Below are positions 32,937 through 43,270 of a stretch of DNA of 64,000 nt, one piece after another. The DNA is taken from contig NC_092335.1 in assembly GCF_046630445.1 (NCBI RefSeq), positions 541,514,501-541,578,500 on the forward strand, read 5' to 3'. A program made the translations under genes and the position numbers. The stretch comes from Rutidosis leptorrhynchoides. Taxonomy: Eukaryota; Streptophyta; Magnoliopsida; Asterales; Asteraceae. The notes beneath the pieces were generated by a model. The model did not search any database. It saw nothing but the letters and a program-made list of their open reading frames with translations, and was not told the origin of the DNA. The first letter of the stretch is position 1. The number at the start of each line of letters is the position of its first letter.

Positions 32937-33139
32937 CTTGAGTATTAACTAGAATTACCTTTATAGCTGCCGTGTAGCAAAGTTATTATGTGCTATATTT
33001 CATCCTATATCTATAATAGTGGTATTGTATGTTTGTAAAATATTGTATAAAAGTTTGAACGCGAAATATTATTGTAATAAGTTTTTCATATAGAATCGTA
33101 GTAGTTGAATTATATAGTAGCTACTAAGTATGAACTTAA

Positions 33140-33156
33140 CGGGCAGGTACTACCCG
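33140..33156. repeat. Internal plus-strand-primer-like hairpin (B)
   Basis: CGGGCAGGTACTACCCG with one mismatch in the 7-bp stem, between the F-box ORF and gag. Compare 38513-38529 in C. Confidence 0.65.
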
Positions 33157-33288
33157 AATTAAAACTATAAAATGCTAATATGAAGAAAAAGCTTTTATAA
33201 ATAAGTTCATATTATGCTACGGAATACTATTGACTACTCTTAATATTCTATATGATTAACTTAATTCTTTTGGCTATTTTTGAAGGAA

Positions 33289-33408
33289 ATGGCACCGACT
33301 ACTCGTCAGAACTTGAACATGAGCGAGGAAGACTTCCGTGCTTTCCTTGTAGCAAACATAGCCGCAGTACAGGCTGCGATGCAAAATAACAATAACTCTG
33401 GATCTAGC
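33289..33408 (+). pseudogene. gag start of B, cut by element C
   Basis: ATG at 33289 and about 40 codons matching the start of gag in C (MAPTTR..., then NIAAVQAA). The frame is interrupted after GATCTAGC by the insertion of C and resumes at 46536. Confidence 0.85.
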
Positions 33409-36400
33409 TGTAGTGTCCCGAACTTTTCCATGTTTATATATATTAATTGAGATTGATATTTACATGATTAAATGTTTCCAACATGTTAAGCAATCAAATT
33501 TGTTAAGACTTGATTAATTGAAATATGTTTCATATAGACAATTGACCACCCAAGTTGACCGGCGATTCACGAACGTTAAAACTTGTAAAAACGACATGAC
33601 GATATATATATGGATATACATATGGTTAACATGAGATTATGATAAGTAAGTATCTCCATAAGTATATTAACAATGAGTTATATACATATAAACAAGACTA
33701 CTAACTTAAGGATTTCGAAACGAGACATATATGTAACGATTATCGTTGTAACGACATTTAAATGTATATATATCATATTAAGATATATTAATATATCATA
33801 ATATCATGATAATATAATAATTTAACATCTCATTAGATATAATAAACAATGGGTTAACAACATTAATTGAGATCGTTAACTTAAAGGTTTCAAAACAACA
33901 CTTACATGTAACGACTAACGATGACTTAACGACTCAGTTAAAATGTATATACATATAGTGTATTTAGATGTATTAAAATACTTTTGGAAGACTTCAAGAC
34001 ATATATCAAAACACTCATACTTAACGAAAATGGTTACAGTTACTTTCCCATTCTTTTCTTTCATCAAGAATTCTAGTCGTATTCTTACCCGTATTATATA
34101 CAGCTTCAAAACGTACTTACTATGGGTATATACCAATAGGAACTAGCATGGGATTCCACTCTTGATTATTTCATGTATGACTAATCAATTTTAACTTCTA
34201 CCATGAGCTAGTCAACTAACTAGAACTCCTTTTAACCCCACTCACCACTCACCAATTACCACTCATCATTCACTCCATTTCACTTCCAATTCTCTTTCTA
34301 ATTCTCTCTCAACACACACACACACACACACTATTATGAACGTATTTTTCTAGTATTTAATCATCATCTTCATCAAAAATCACTTCAAGAATCAAGCTAT
34401 AAACATCATAGGAAGAACACTTCAAGAACACTTCAAAAATCCCTTCAAGTTTACTAATTTACTTCCAAGCTTTCTAATCCATTCCAAGTAATCATCTAAG
34501 ATCAAGAAACCTTTGTTATATACAGTAGGTTATCTTTCTTATTCAAGGTAATATTCATATTCAAACTTTGATTCAATTTCTATAACTATAAACTATCTTA
34601 ATTCGAGTAAAAATCTTACTTGAACTTGTTTTTGTGTCATGATCCTACTTCAAGAACTTTCAAGCCATCCAAGATCCTTTGAAGCTAGATCATTTCTTTT
34701 TACTTCCAGTAGGTTTACCTACTAAACTTGAGGTAGTAATTATGTTCATAACATCATTCAATTCATATATATAAAACTATCTTATTCGAAGGTTTAAACT
34801 CGTAATCACTAGAACATAGTTTAGTTAATTCTAAACTTGTTCGCAAACAAAAGTTAATCCTTCTAACTTGACTTTTAAAATTAACTAAACACATGTTCTA
34901 TATCTATATGATATGCTAACTTAATGATTTAAAACCTGAAAACACAAAAAACACCGTAAAACCGGATTTACGCCGTCGTAGTAACACCGCGGGCTGTTTT
35001 GGGTTAGTTAATTAAAAACTATGATAAACTTTGATTTAAAAGTTGTTATTCTGAGAAAATGATTTTTATTATGAACATGAAACTATATCCAAAAATTATG
35101 GTTAAACTCAAAGTGGAAGTATGTTTTCTAAAATGGTCATCTAGACGTCGTTCTTTCGACTGAAATGACTACCTTTACAAAAACGACTTGTAACTTATTT
35201 GTCCGACTATAAACCTATACTTTTTCTGTTTAGATTCATAAAATAGAGTTTAATAGGAAACCATAGCAATTTGATTCACTCAAAACGGATTTAAAATGAA
35301 GAAGTTATGGGTAAAACAAGATTGGATAATTTTTCTCATTTTAGCTACGTGAAAATTGGTAACAAATCTATTCCAACCATAACTTAATCAACTTGTATTG
35401 TATATTATGTAATATTGAGATACCATAGACACGTATATAATGTTTTGACCTATCATGTCGACCCATCTATATAATATATTTTGGAACAACCATAGACACT
35501 CTATATGCAGTAATGTGGGAGTTAGCTATACAGGGTTGAGGTTGATTCCAAAATAATATATATAGTTTAAGATGTAATCAATACTGAAATACGTATACAC
35601 TGGGTCGTGGATTGATTCAAGATAATATTTATCGATTTATTTCTGTACATCTAACTGTGGACAACTAGTTGTAGGTTACTAACGAGGACAGCTGACTTAA
35701 TAAACTTAAAACATCAAAATATATTAAAAGTATTGTAAATATATTTTGAACATACTTTGATATATATGTATATATTGTTATAGGTTCGTGAATCAACAGT
35801 GGCCAAGTCTTACTTCTTGACAAAGTAAAAATCTGTGAAAGTGAGTTATAGTCCCACTTTTAAAATCTAATATTTTTGGGATGAGAATACATGCAGGTTT
35901 TATAAATGATTTACAAAATAGACACAAGTACGTGAAACTACATTCTATGGTTGAATTATCGAAATCGAATATGCCCCTTTTTATTAAGTCTGGTAATCTA
36001 AGAATTAGGGAACAGACACCCTAATTGACGCGAATCCTAAAGATAGATCTATTGGGCCTAACAAACCCCATCCAAAGTACCGGATGCTTTAGTACTTCGA
36101 AATTTATATCATATCCGAAGGGTGTCCCGGAATGATGGGGATATTCTTATATATATGCATCTTGTTAATGTCGGTTACCAGGTGTTCACCATATGAATGA
36201 TTTTTATCTCTATGTATGGGATGTGTATTGAAATATGAAATCTTGTAGTCTACTGTTACGATTTGATATATATAGGTTAAACCTATAACTCACCAACATT
36301 TTTGTTGACGTTTAAAGCATGTTTATTCTCAGGTGAATACTAAGAGCTTCCGCTGTTGCATACTAAAATAAGGACAAGATTTGGAGTCCTTGTTTGTATG

Positions 36401-36676
36401 ATATTGTGTAAAAACTGCATTCAAGAAACTGATTTCGATGTAACATATTTGTATTGTAAACCATTATGTAATGGTCGTGTGTAAACAGGATATTTTAGAT
36501 TATCATTATTTGATAATCTACGTAAAGCTTTTTAAACCTTTATTTATGAAATAAAGGTTATGGTTTGTTTTAAAAATGAATGCAGTCTTTGAAAAACGTC
36601 TCATATAGAGGTCAAAACCTCGCAACGAAATCAATTAATATGGAACGTTTTTAATCAATAAGAACGGAACATTTCA
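33409..36676 (+). mobile_element. 5' LTR of C
   Basis: Pairs with 43271-46530. Has an (AC)n run at about 34313-34330 that is longer than in the 3' copy. No gene. Confidence 0.95.
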
Positions 36677-36678
36677 GT

Positions 36679-36690
36679 TGGTATCCGAGC
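36679..36690 (+). promoter_or_regulatory. Primer-binding site, initiator-Met tRNA, one mismatch (C)
   Basis: TGGTATCCGAGC; B and D have A at the eighth position. Confidence 0.88.
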
Positions 36691-36885
36691 GTTAGTCTTA
36701 GAGAACCAGAATTTTGCATTAGTGTGTCTTATCGAGTTTGTTAGGATGCATTAGTGAGTCTGGACTTCGACCGTGTTTACTTGAAAAATGATTGCTTAAC
36801 AAATTTTGTTGGAAACTATATATTTTTAACATGTGAATATTATGTGATATATTAATCTCTTAACGCATTTGATATTATGTGATAG

Positions 36886-37500
36886 ATGTCTACCTCTAGA
36901 ACAAGTCCCATTGACTCACCTAATAATAATGAAGAGTCAAATGTAAATTGGAATGATTCGTGGACTGATTCACAAGTTCCCGAAGAGGAACCGGAAGAAG
37001 AGTCGGAACCGGAAGAAGAATCGGAACCGGAAGAAGAATCGGAACCGGATGAAGAAATAGAACCGGTGGGGGAAATAATAAAACGGTTAAGTAAAAGAGA
37101 ATCCTCAACCAACCAACCAAGGTTAATTATGGTCAATGGTGTTTCTGCCAAGGAAGCAAAATATTGGGAGGATTACCAATTCTCCGATGAATCGGATTCC
37201 GACGAGAATTCCGATGATGTAATAGAAATTACCCCAACTGAATTTAAAAAGGCAAAAGAAAATAATAAGGGAAAGGGCATAAAAATAGAGAAATCTAATT
37301 CCAACCCCGATGAACTTTATATGTATCGTCAACCCCCGAAGTCCTTAAGTTGTAACAATGACCCGGGAACCTCTAAACCACCAGGTTTTTCTAAACCAAT
37401 GTGGACAACGACGGTTCGTATTAGGGGAACATCATATATCCCTAGAAACTTGGCAAAACAAACCAAAACCGAAGAAGAAGAAACAAGCGAGTCGGAATAA
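36886..37500 (+). CDS. Acidic pre-gag ORF (C), intact
   Basis: 204 codons. Residues about 33-58 are EPEEES repeats encoded by an 18-bp tandem repeat; then a conserved core VNGVSAKEAKYWEDYQFSDE, an Asp/Ser acidic stretch, IEITPTEFKKAKE, KGKGIKIEK, PPGFSKP, and a tail rich in Glu/Ser (EEEETSESE). The core and both flanks match the ORF of B. No enzyme motif. Together with the F-box ORF it forms a two-gene block between the primer site and gag in both elements. The ATG follows GTGATAG, so translation of an unspliced RNA would meet this ORF first. Confidence 0.65.
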   Translation: MSTSRTSPIDSPNNNEESNVNWNDSWTDSQVPEEEPEEESEPEEESEPEEESEPDEEIEPVGEIIKRLSKRESSTNQPRLIMVNGVSAKEAKYWEDYQFSDESDSDENSDDVIEITPTEFKKAKENNKGKGIKIEKSNSNPDELYMYRQPPKSLSCNNDPGTSKPPGFSKPMWTTTVRIRGTSYIPRNLAKQTKTEEEETSESE

Positions 37501-37612
37501 GATAGTTGTATTCGTGTGGTGTAATATATGTAATATAGTGTGCTTATGCTTTATGATATATGTAAAAATTGCTTGTATTAATAAGTATTTTTTTATGAAT
37601 CTAACTCTTGTC

Positions 37613-37622
37613 TATTTTACAG
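37613..37622 (+). promoter_or_regulatory. Conserved splice-acceptor-like site before the F-box ORF (C)
   Basis: TATTTTACAG, 14 bp before the F-box ATG, after a T-rich tract; identical at 32231-32240 in B. It would let a spliced RNA start with the F-box ORF. Donor not identified. Confidence 0.4.
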
Positions 37623-37636
37623 TATAAAAACACAAA

Positions 37637-38320
37637 ATGGATAGACAACCCAATATTTTAAGAGACCTACCGGGAGACATGATTGATGAAATCTTGTCTA
37701 GAGTCGGTCAGAATTCTTCGGCACAACTATTTAAGGCGAGATCAGTTTGTAAGACATTCGAAGAACGTTCCAAGAATGCCTTGGTTTATAAAAGGCTTTC
37801 GTTCGAAAGATGGGGGATATCACATTGGGAAATCCATAAGTTACGATGTGTTTACTTTGACGCATATATTGCGGGGAACCCAAATGCTATTTTACGCAAT
37901 GGGTTAAGAAATTATTTTGACTCAATATATCCGAATATTGGACTTCGTGATTTAGAAAAAGCGGCTAACATGCAACATAAAGAAGCATGTTATGCTTACG
38001 GGTTAGTAATGTTCGCTTCTCACCAAAGTGAGAACAAGAACATCGGGCTACAACTATTAAACAAAACGTTCCCACAAGTGACGGAGTCGGTAATTGGGGT
38101 AAGAAATGAGGTTTTTAGGTTATTACGAGACTGTTGGTCATTACGTAACCCTCGTCCCTTTGACGACGTTACAACACGCTGTCTTATCAACGGCCATAAC
38201 GGTTATGTTCCACAAGACCAAGGATGGGAAGTAGTCCTAGTAAAACCAGAATGCATGACTTGTTTCTGGACGTATGAATTACGTGTCTTTATTGCCTTTG
38301 CTGAACGACTTGTGTACTAG
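37637..38320 (+). CDS. F-box protein of At2g35280 type carried by retroelement C
   Basis: 227 codons, ATG at 37637. F-box at about 9-52 (LRDLPGDMIDEILSRVGQ; VCKTF; YKRLSFERW), a middle part of helices with NPNAILRNGL and HKEACYAYGLVMF that fits the Sel1-like segment of plant At2g35280/At1g67623-type F-box proteins, and a C-terminal CMTCFWTYELRVF. Full length for the family, no stop. Role inferred: substrate receptor of an SCF ubiquitin ligase through SKP1 binding. Compared with the copy in B it has the canonical LPxD start of the F-box (B has RPGD). Lies 136 bp after the acidic ORF and 341 bp before gag. Presence in two separate elements argues for stable cargo rather than chance insertion. 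Confidence 0.85.
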   Translation: MDRQPNILRDLPGDMIDEILSRVGQNSSAQLFKARSVCKTFEERSKNALVYKRLSFERWGISHWEIHKLRCVYFDAYIAGNPNAILRNGLRNYFDSIYPNIGLRDLEKAANMQHKEACYAYGLVMFASHQSENKNIGLQLLNKTFPQVTESVIGVRNEVFRLLRDCWSLRNPRPFDDVTTRCLINGHNGYVPQDQGWEVVLVKPECMTCFWTYELRVFIAFAERLVY

Positions 38321-38512
38321 CTAGAATTATCTTCACAACTATCTTGTATCAAAGTTATTGTGTGCTATATTTCATGCTTTATGTAAAATAAGCGGTATTG
38401 TAAGTTTGTAAAATATTGTATAAAAGTTTGAACGCGAAATATTATTACAATCAGTTTTTCATATAGAATTGTAGTAGTTGAATTGTATATTAGCTACTAA
38501 GTATGAACTTAA

Positions 38513-38529
38513 CGGGTAGGTACTACCCG
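38513..38529. repeat. Internal plus-strand-primer-like hairpin (C)
   Basis: CGGGTAGGTACTACCCG, perfect 7-bp stem with a 3-base loop; with its flank, AACGGGTAGGTAC is identical to the site beside the 3' LTR (43258-43270). Confidence 0.75.
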
Positions 38530-38661
38530 AATTTAAACTTATAAAACGCTAATATGAAGAAAAAGCTTTTATAAATGAGTTCATATTATGCTACAAAATA
38601 CTATTAACTACTCTTAATATTCTGTATGATTAACTTGTTCCATTTGACTATTTTGAAGGAA

Positions 38662-41600
38662 ATGGCACCGACTACTCGACACACCGTGAATATGAATGAA
38701 GAGGAATTCCGTACTTTTCTAGCTTCAAACATAGCCGCAGTACAGGCTGCGCTACATACCAACAATAACCTTGGATCTGGCAGTACAGGAAATCGTGTAG
38801 GATGCACCTACAAAGAATTCACTGCCTGCAAACCTTTGGAATTTGATGGAACTGAAGGACCGATCGGATTGAAACGGTGGACCGAGAAGGTCGAATCGGT
38901 GTTTGCCATAAGTAAGTGTACTGAAGAGGACAAAGTGAAGTACGCTACGCATACCTTCACAGGTTCTGCGTTAACATGGTGGAATACCTATCTAGAGCAA
39001 GTGGGACAAGATGATGCGTACGCACTACCGTGGTCAGCATTCAAGCACTTGATGAACGAGAAGTATCGTCCCAGAACCGAGGTCAATAAGCTCAAGACAG
39101 AACTTAGAGGGTTACGAACCCAAGGATTTGATATTACCACGTACGAAAGACGATTCACAAAATTGTGCCTATTGTGTCCGGGAGCGTTCGAAGATGATGA
39201 AAAGAAGATCGACGCGTTTGTGAAAGGATTACCGGAAAGAATCCAAGAAGATATAAGTTCACACGAGCCCGCCTCCATACAACAGGCATGTAGAATGGCT
39301 CACAAACTAGTGAACCAGACTGAAGAAAGAATCAAAGAACAGACTACTGAAGAGGCTAATGTGAAGGAAGTCAAAAGAAAGTGGGAGGAAAACGGTGATA
39401 AGAATCACCAATACAACAACAACAGCAATTACAACAATAATCGCAACAATTATCCCAACAATCGCAGCATCAATCGCAACTACAACAAACGGCCCAACAA
39501 CAACAACAACAACAACAACAGCAATTACAACAATCATCCCAACAACAATAATAACCGTAACAACAACAACAATCAGAAGCAGCTATGCCAAAGGTGTGAA
39601 AAGTATCACTCGGGGTTCTGCACCAAATTTTGCAACAAGTGTAAAAGAAATGGTCATAGCGCGGCGAAGTGTGAGGTCTACGGACCAGGGGTTAATAGAA
39701 CGAAAGGAACAAATGGTCTCAGAACGAGTAATGGCGGAGCAAGTAGTGTCGGAGCAAGTTATGCCAATGTAGTTTGTTATAAATGTGGAAAACCGGGCCA
39801 CATTATTAGAAATTGCCCGAACCAGGAGAACACGAATGGACAAGGCCGCGGAAGAGTTTTCAATATTAATGCGGCAGAGGCACAGGAAGACCCGGAGCTT
39901 GTTACGGGTACGTTTCTTATTGACAATAAATCTGCTTACGTTTTATTTGATTCGGGTGCAGATAGAAGCTATATGAGTAGAGATTTTTGTGCTAAATTAA
40001 GTTGTCCATTGACGCCTTTGGATAGTAAATTTTTACTTGAATTAGCAAATGGTAAATTAATTTCAGCAGATAATATATGTCGGAATCGAGAAATTAAACT
40101 GGTTAGCGAAACATTTAAGATTGATTTGATACCAGTAGAGTTAGGGAGTTTTGATGTGATAATCGGTATGGACTGGTTGAAAGAAGTGAAAGCAGAGATC
40201 GTTTGTTACAAAAATGCAATTCGCATTATACGAGAAAAAGGAAAACCCTTAATGGTGTACGGAGAAAAGGGCAACACGAAGCTACATATTATTAGTAATT
40301 TGAAGGCACAAAAACTAATAAGAAAAGCTTGCTATGCTGTTCTAGCACACGTCGAGAAAGTACAAACTGAAGAAAAGAGCATCAATGATGTTCCCATTGC
40401 AAAAGAATTTCCCGATGTATTTCCGAAAGAATTACCGGGATTACCCCCACATCAATCCGTTGAATTTCAAATAGATCTTGTACCAGGAGCTGCACCAATA
40501 GGTCGTGCTCCTTACAGACTCGCACCCAGCGAGATGAAAAAACTGCAAAGCCAATTTCAAGAACTTTTAGAGCGTGGTTTCATTCGACCAAGCACATCAC
40601 CGTGGGGAGCTCCTGTTTTGTTTGTCAAGAAGAAAGATGGTACATTCAGGTTGTGTATCGACTACCGAGAGTTGAAAAAACTTACCATCAAGAACCGCTA
40701 CCCACTACCGAGAATCTACGACTTATTTGATCAACTACAAGGCTCGTCTGTTTATTCAAAGATTGACTTACGTTCCGGGTATCATCAAATGCGGGTGAAA
40801 GAAGATGATATTCCAAAGACTGCTTTCAGAACACGTTACGGTCATTACGAGTTTATGGTCATGCCATTTGGTTTAACTAATGCACCAGCTGTGTTCATGG
40901 ACCTTATGAACCGAGTGTGTAGACCATACCTTGACAAGTTTGTCATTGTTTTCATTGATGACATACTTATTTACTCAAAGAATGACCAAGAACACGGTGA
41001 ACATTTGAGAAAGGTGTTAGAAGTATTGAGGAAGGAAGAATTGTACGCTAAGTTTTCAAAGTGTGCATTTTGGTTGGAAGAAGTTCAATTCCTCGGTCAC
41101 ATAGTGAACAAAGAAGGTATTAAGGTGGATCCGGCAAAGATAGAAACTGTTGAAAAGTGGGAAACCCCGAAAACTCCGAAACACATACGCCAGTTTTTAG
41201 GACTAGCTGGTACTACAGAAGGTTCATCCAAGACTTTTCCAGAATAGCAAAACCCTTGACTGCATTAACGCATAAAGGGAAGAAATTTGAATGGAATGAT
41301 GAACAAGAGAAAGCGTTTCAGTTATTGAAGAAAAAGCTAACTACGGCACCTATATTGTCATTGCCTGAAGGGAATGATGATTTTGTGATTTATTGTGACG
41401 CATCAAAGCAAGGTCTCGGTTGTGTATTAATGCAACGAACGAAGGTGATTGCTTATGCGTCTAGACAATTGAAGATTCACGAACAAAATTATACGACGCA
41501 TGATTTGGAATTAGGTGCGGTTGTTTTTGCATTAAAGACTTGGAGGCACTACTTATATGGGGTCAAAAGTATTATATATACCGACCACAAAAGTCTTCAA

Positions 41601-43235
41601 CACATATTTAATCAGAAACAACTGAATATGAGACAGCGTAGGTGGATTGAATTATTGAATGATTACGACTTTGAGATTCGTTACCACCCGGGGAAGGCAA
41701 ATGTGGTAGCCGATGCCTTGAGCAGGAAGGACAGAGAACCCATTCGAGTAAAATCTATGAATATAATGATTCATAATAACCTTACTACTCAAATAAAGGA
41801 GGCGCAACAAGGAGTTTTAAAAGAGGGAAATTTAAAGGAAGAAATACCCAAAGGATCGGAGAAGCATCTTAATATTCGGGAAGACGGAACCCGGTATAGG
41901 GCTGAAAGGATTTGGGTACCAAAATTTGGAGATATGAGAGAAATGGTACTTAGAGAAGCTCATAAAACCAGATACTCAATACATCCTGGAACGGGGAAGA
42001 TGTACAAGGATCTCAGGAAATATTTTTGGTGGCCGGGTATGAAAGCCGATGTTGCTAAATACGTAGGAGAATGTTTGACGTGTTCTAAGGTCAAAGCTGA
42101 GCATCAGAAACCATCAGGTCTACTTCAACAACCCGAAATCCCGGAATGGAAATGGGAAAACATTACCATGGATTTCGTCACTAAATTGCCAAGGACTGCA
42201 AGTGGTTTTGATACTATTTGGGTAATAGTTGATCGTCTCACCAAATCATCACATTTTCTGCCAATAAGAGAAGATGACAAGATGGAGAAGTTAGCACGAC
42301 TGTATTTGAAGGAAGTCGTCTCCAGACATGGAATACCAATCTCTATTATCTCTGATAGGGATGGCAGATTTATTTCAAGATTCTGGCAGACATTACAGCA
42401 AGCATTAGGAACTCGTCTAGACATGAGTACTGCCTATCATCCAAAAACTGATGGGCAGCGTGAAAGGACGATACAAACGCTTGAAGACATGCTACGAGCA
42501 TGTGTTATTGATTTCGGAAACAGTTGGGATCGACATCTACCGTTAGCAGAATTTTCCTACAACAACAGCTACCATTCAAGCATTGAGATGGCGCCGTTTA
42601 AAGCACTTTATGGTAGAAAGTGCAGGTCTCTAATTTGTTGGAGTGAAGTGGGGGATAGACAGATTACGGGTCCGGAGATTATACAAGAAACTACCGAGAA
42701 GATCATCCAAATTCAACAACGGTTGAAAACTGCCCAAAGTCGACAAAAGAGCTACGCTGACATTAAAAGAAAAGATATAGAATTTGAAATTGGAGAGATG
42801 GTCATGCTTAAAGTTGCACCTTGGAAAGGCGTTGTTCGATTTGGTAAATGAGGGAAATTAAATCCAAGGTACATTGGACCATTCAAGATTATTGATCGTG
42901 TCGGACCAGTAGCTTACCGACTTGAGTTACCTCAACAACTCGCGGCTGTACATAACACTTTCCACGTCTCGAATTTGAAGAAATATTTTGCTAAAGAAGA
43001 TCTCACTATTCAGTTAGATGAAATCCAAATCAACAAAAAACTCCAATTCATCGAAGAACCCGTCGAAATAATGGATCGTGAGGTTAAAAGACTTAAGTAA
43101 AACAAGATACCAATTGTTAAGGTTCGATGGAATGCTCGTAGAGGACCTGAGTTCACCTGGGAGCGTGAAGATCAGATGAAGAAGAAATACCCGCATCTAT
43201 TTCCAGAAGATTCGTCAACACCTTCAACAGCTTAA
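38662..43235 (+). pseudogene. Chromovirus gag-pol (C) with one frameshift and two stops
   Basis: Start at MAPTTR (38662), not the upstream in-frame ATG at 38626, because B has the same MAPTT start. Order: capsid-like gag (about residues 50-230); Asn-rich linker; two CX2CX4HX4C knuckles (39631-39672, 39775-39816); protease with LFDSGADRS at about 428; reverse transcriptase with FIDD at 40951-40962; RNase H (YCDAS, 41391); integrase with catalytic Asp (42166), Asp (42350), Glu (42458); chromodomain-like tail with [14 protein letters not shown]. Breaks: a 1-nt loss near 41210 after LGLAG, a TGA at 42849-42851, and a TAA at 43098-43100. B has the undamaged codon at each of these places. The Tekay/Del lineage is supported by the Met primer, long LTRs and tail type. 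Confidence 0.92.
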
Positions 43236-43270
43236 AATTTCGGGACGAAATTTATTTAACGGGTAGGTAC
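43235..43270 (+). promoter_or_regulatory. 3' hairpin and plus-strand primer (C)
   Basis: AAATTTCGGGACGAAATTT (43235-43253), then AACGGGTAGGTAC (43258-43270) directly before the LTR. Confidence 0.75.

Noticed and set aside
33915..34146. ORFs on both strands, repeated at 43777-44008
   Set aside because: Repetition is explained by the LTR pair of C; no coding signature.
36852..37151. Ser/Gly-rich minus-strand ORF (also 31478-31753)
   Set aside because: Antisense of the GAA/GAG-rich repeat of the acidic ORF.
39307..39537. Val/Ile-rich minus-strand ORF (also 47073-47603)
   Set aside because: Antisense shadow of the Asn-rich AAC/AAT repeats of gag.
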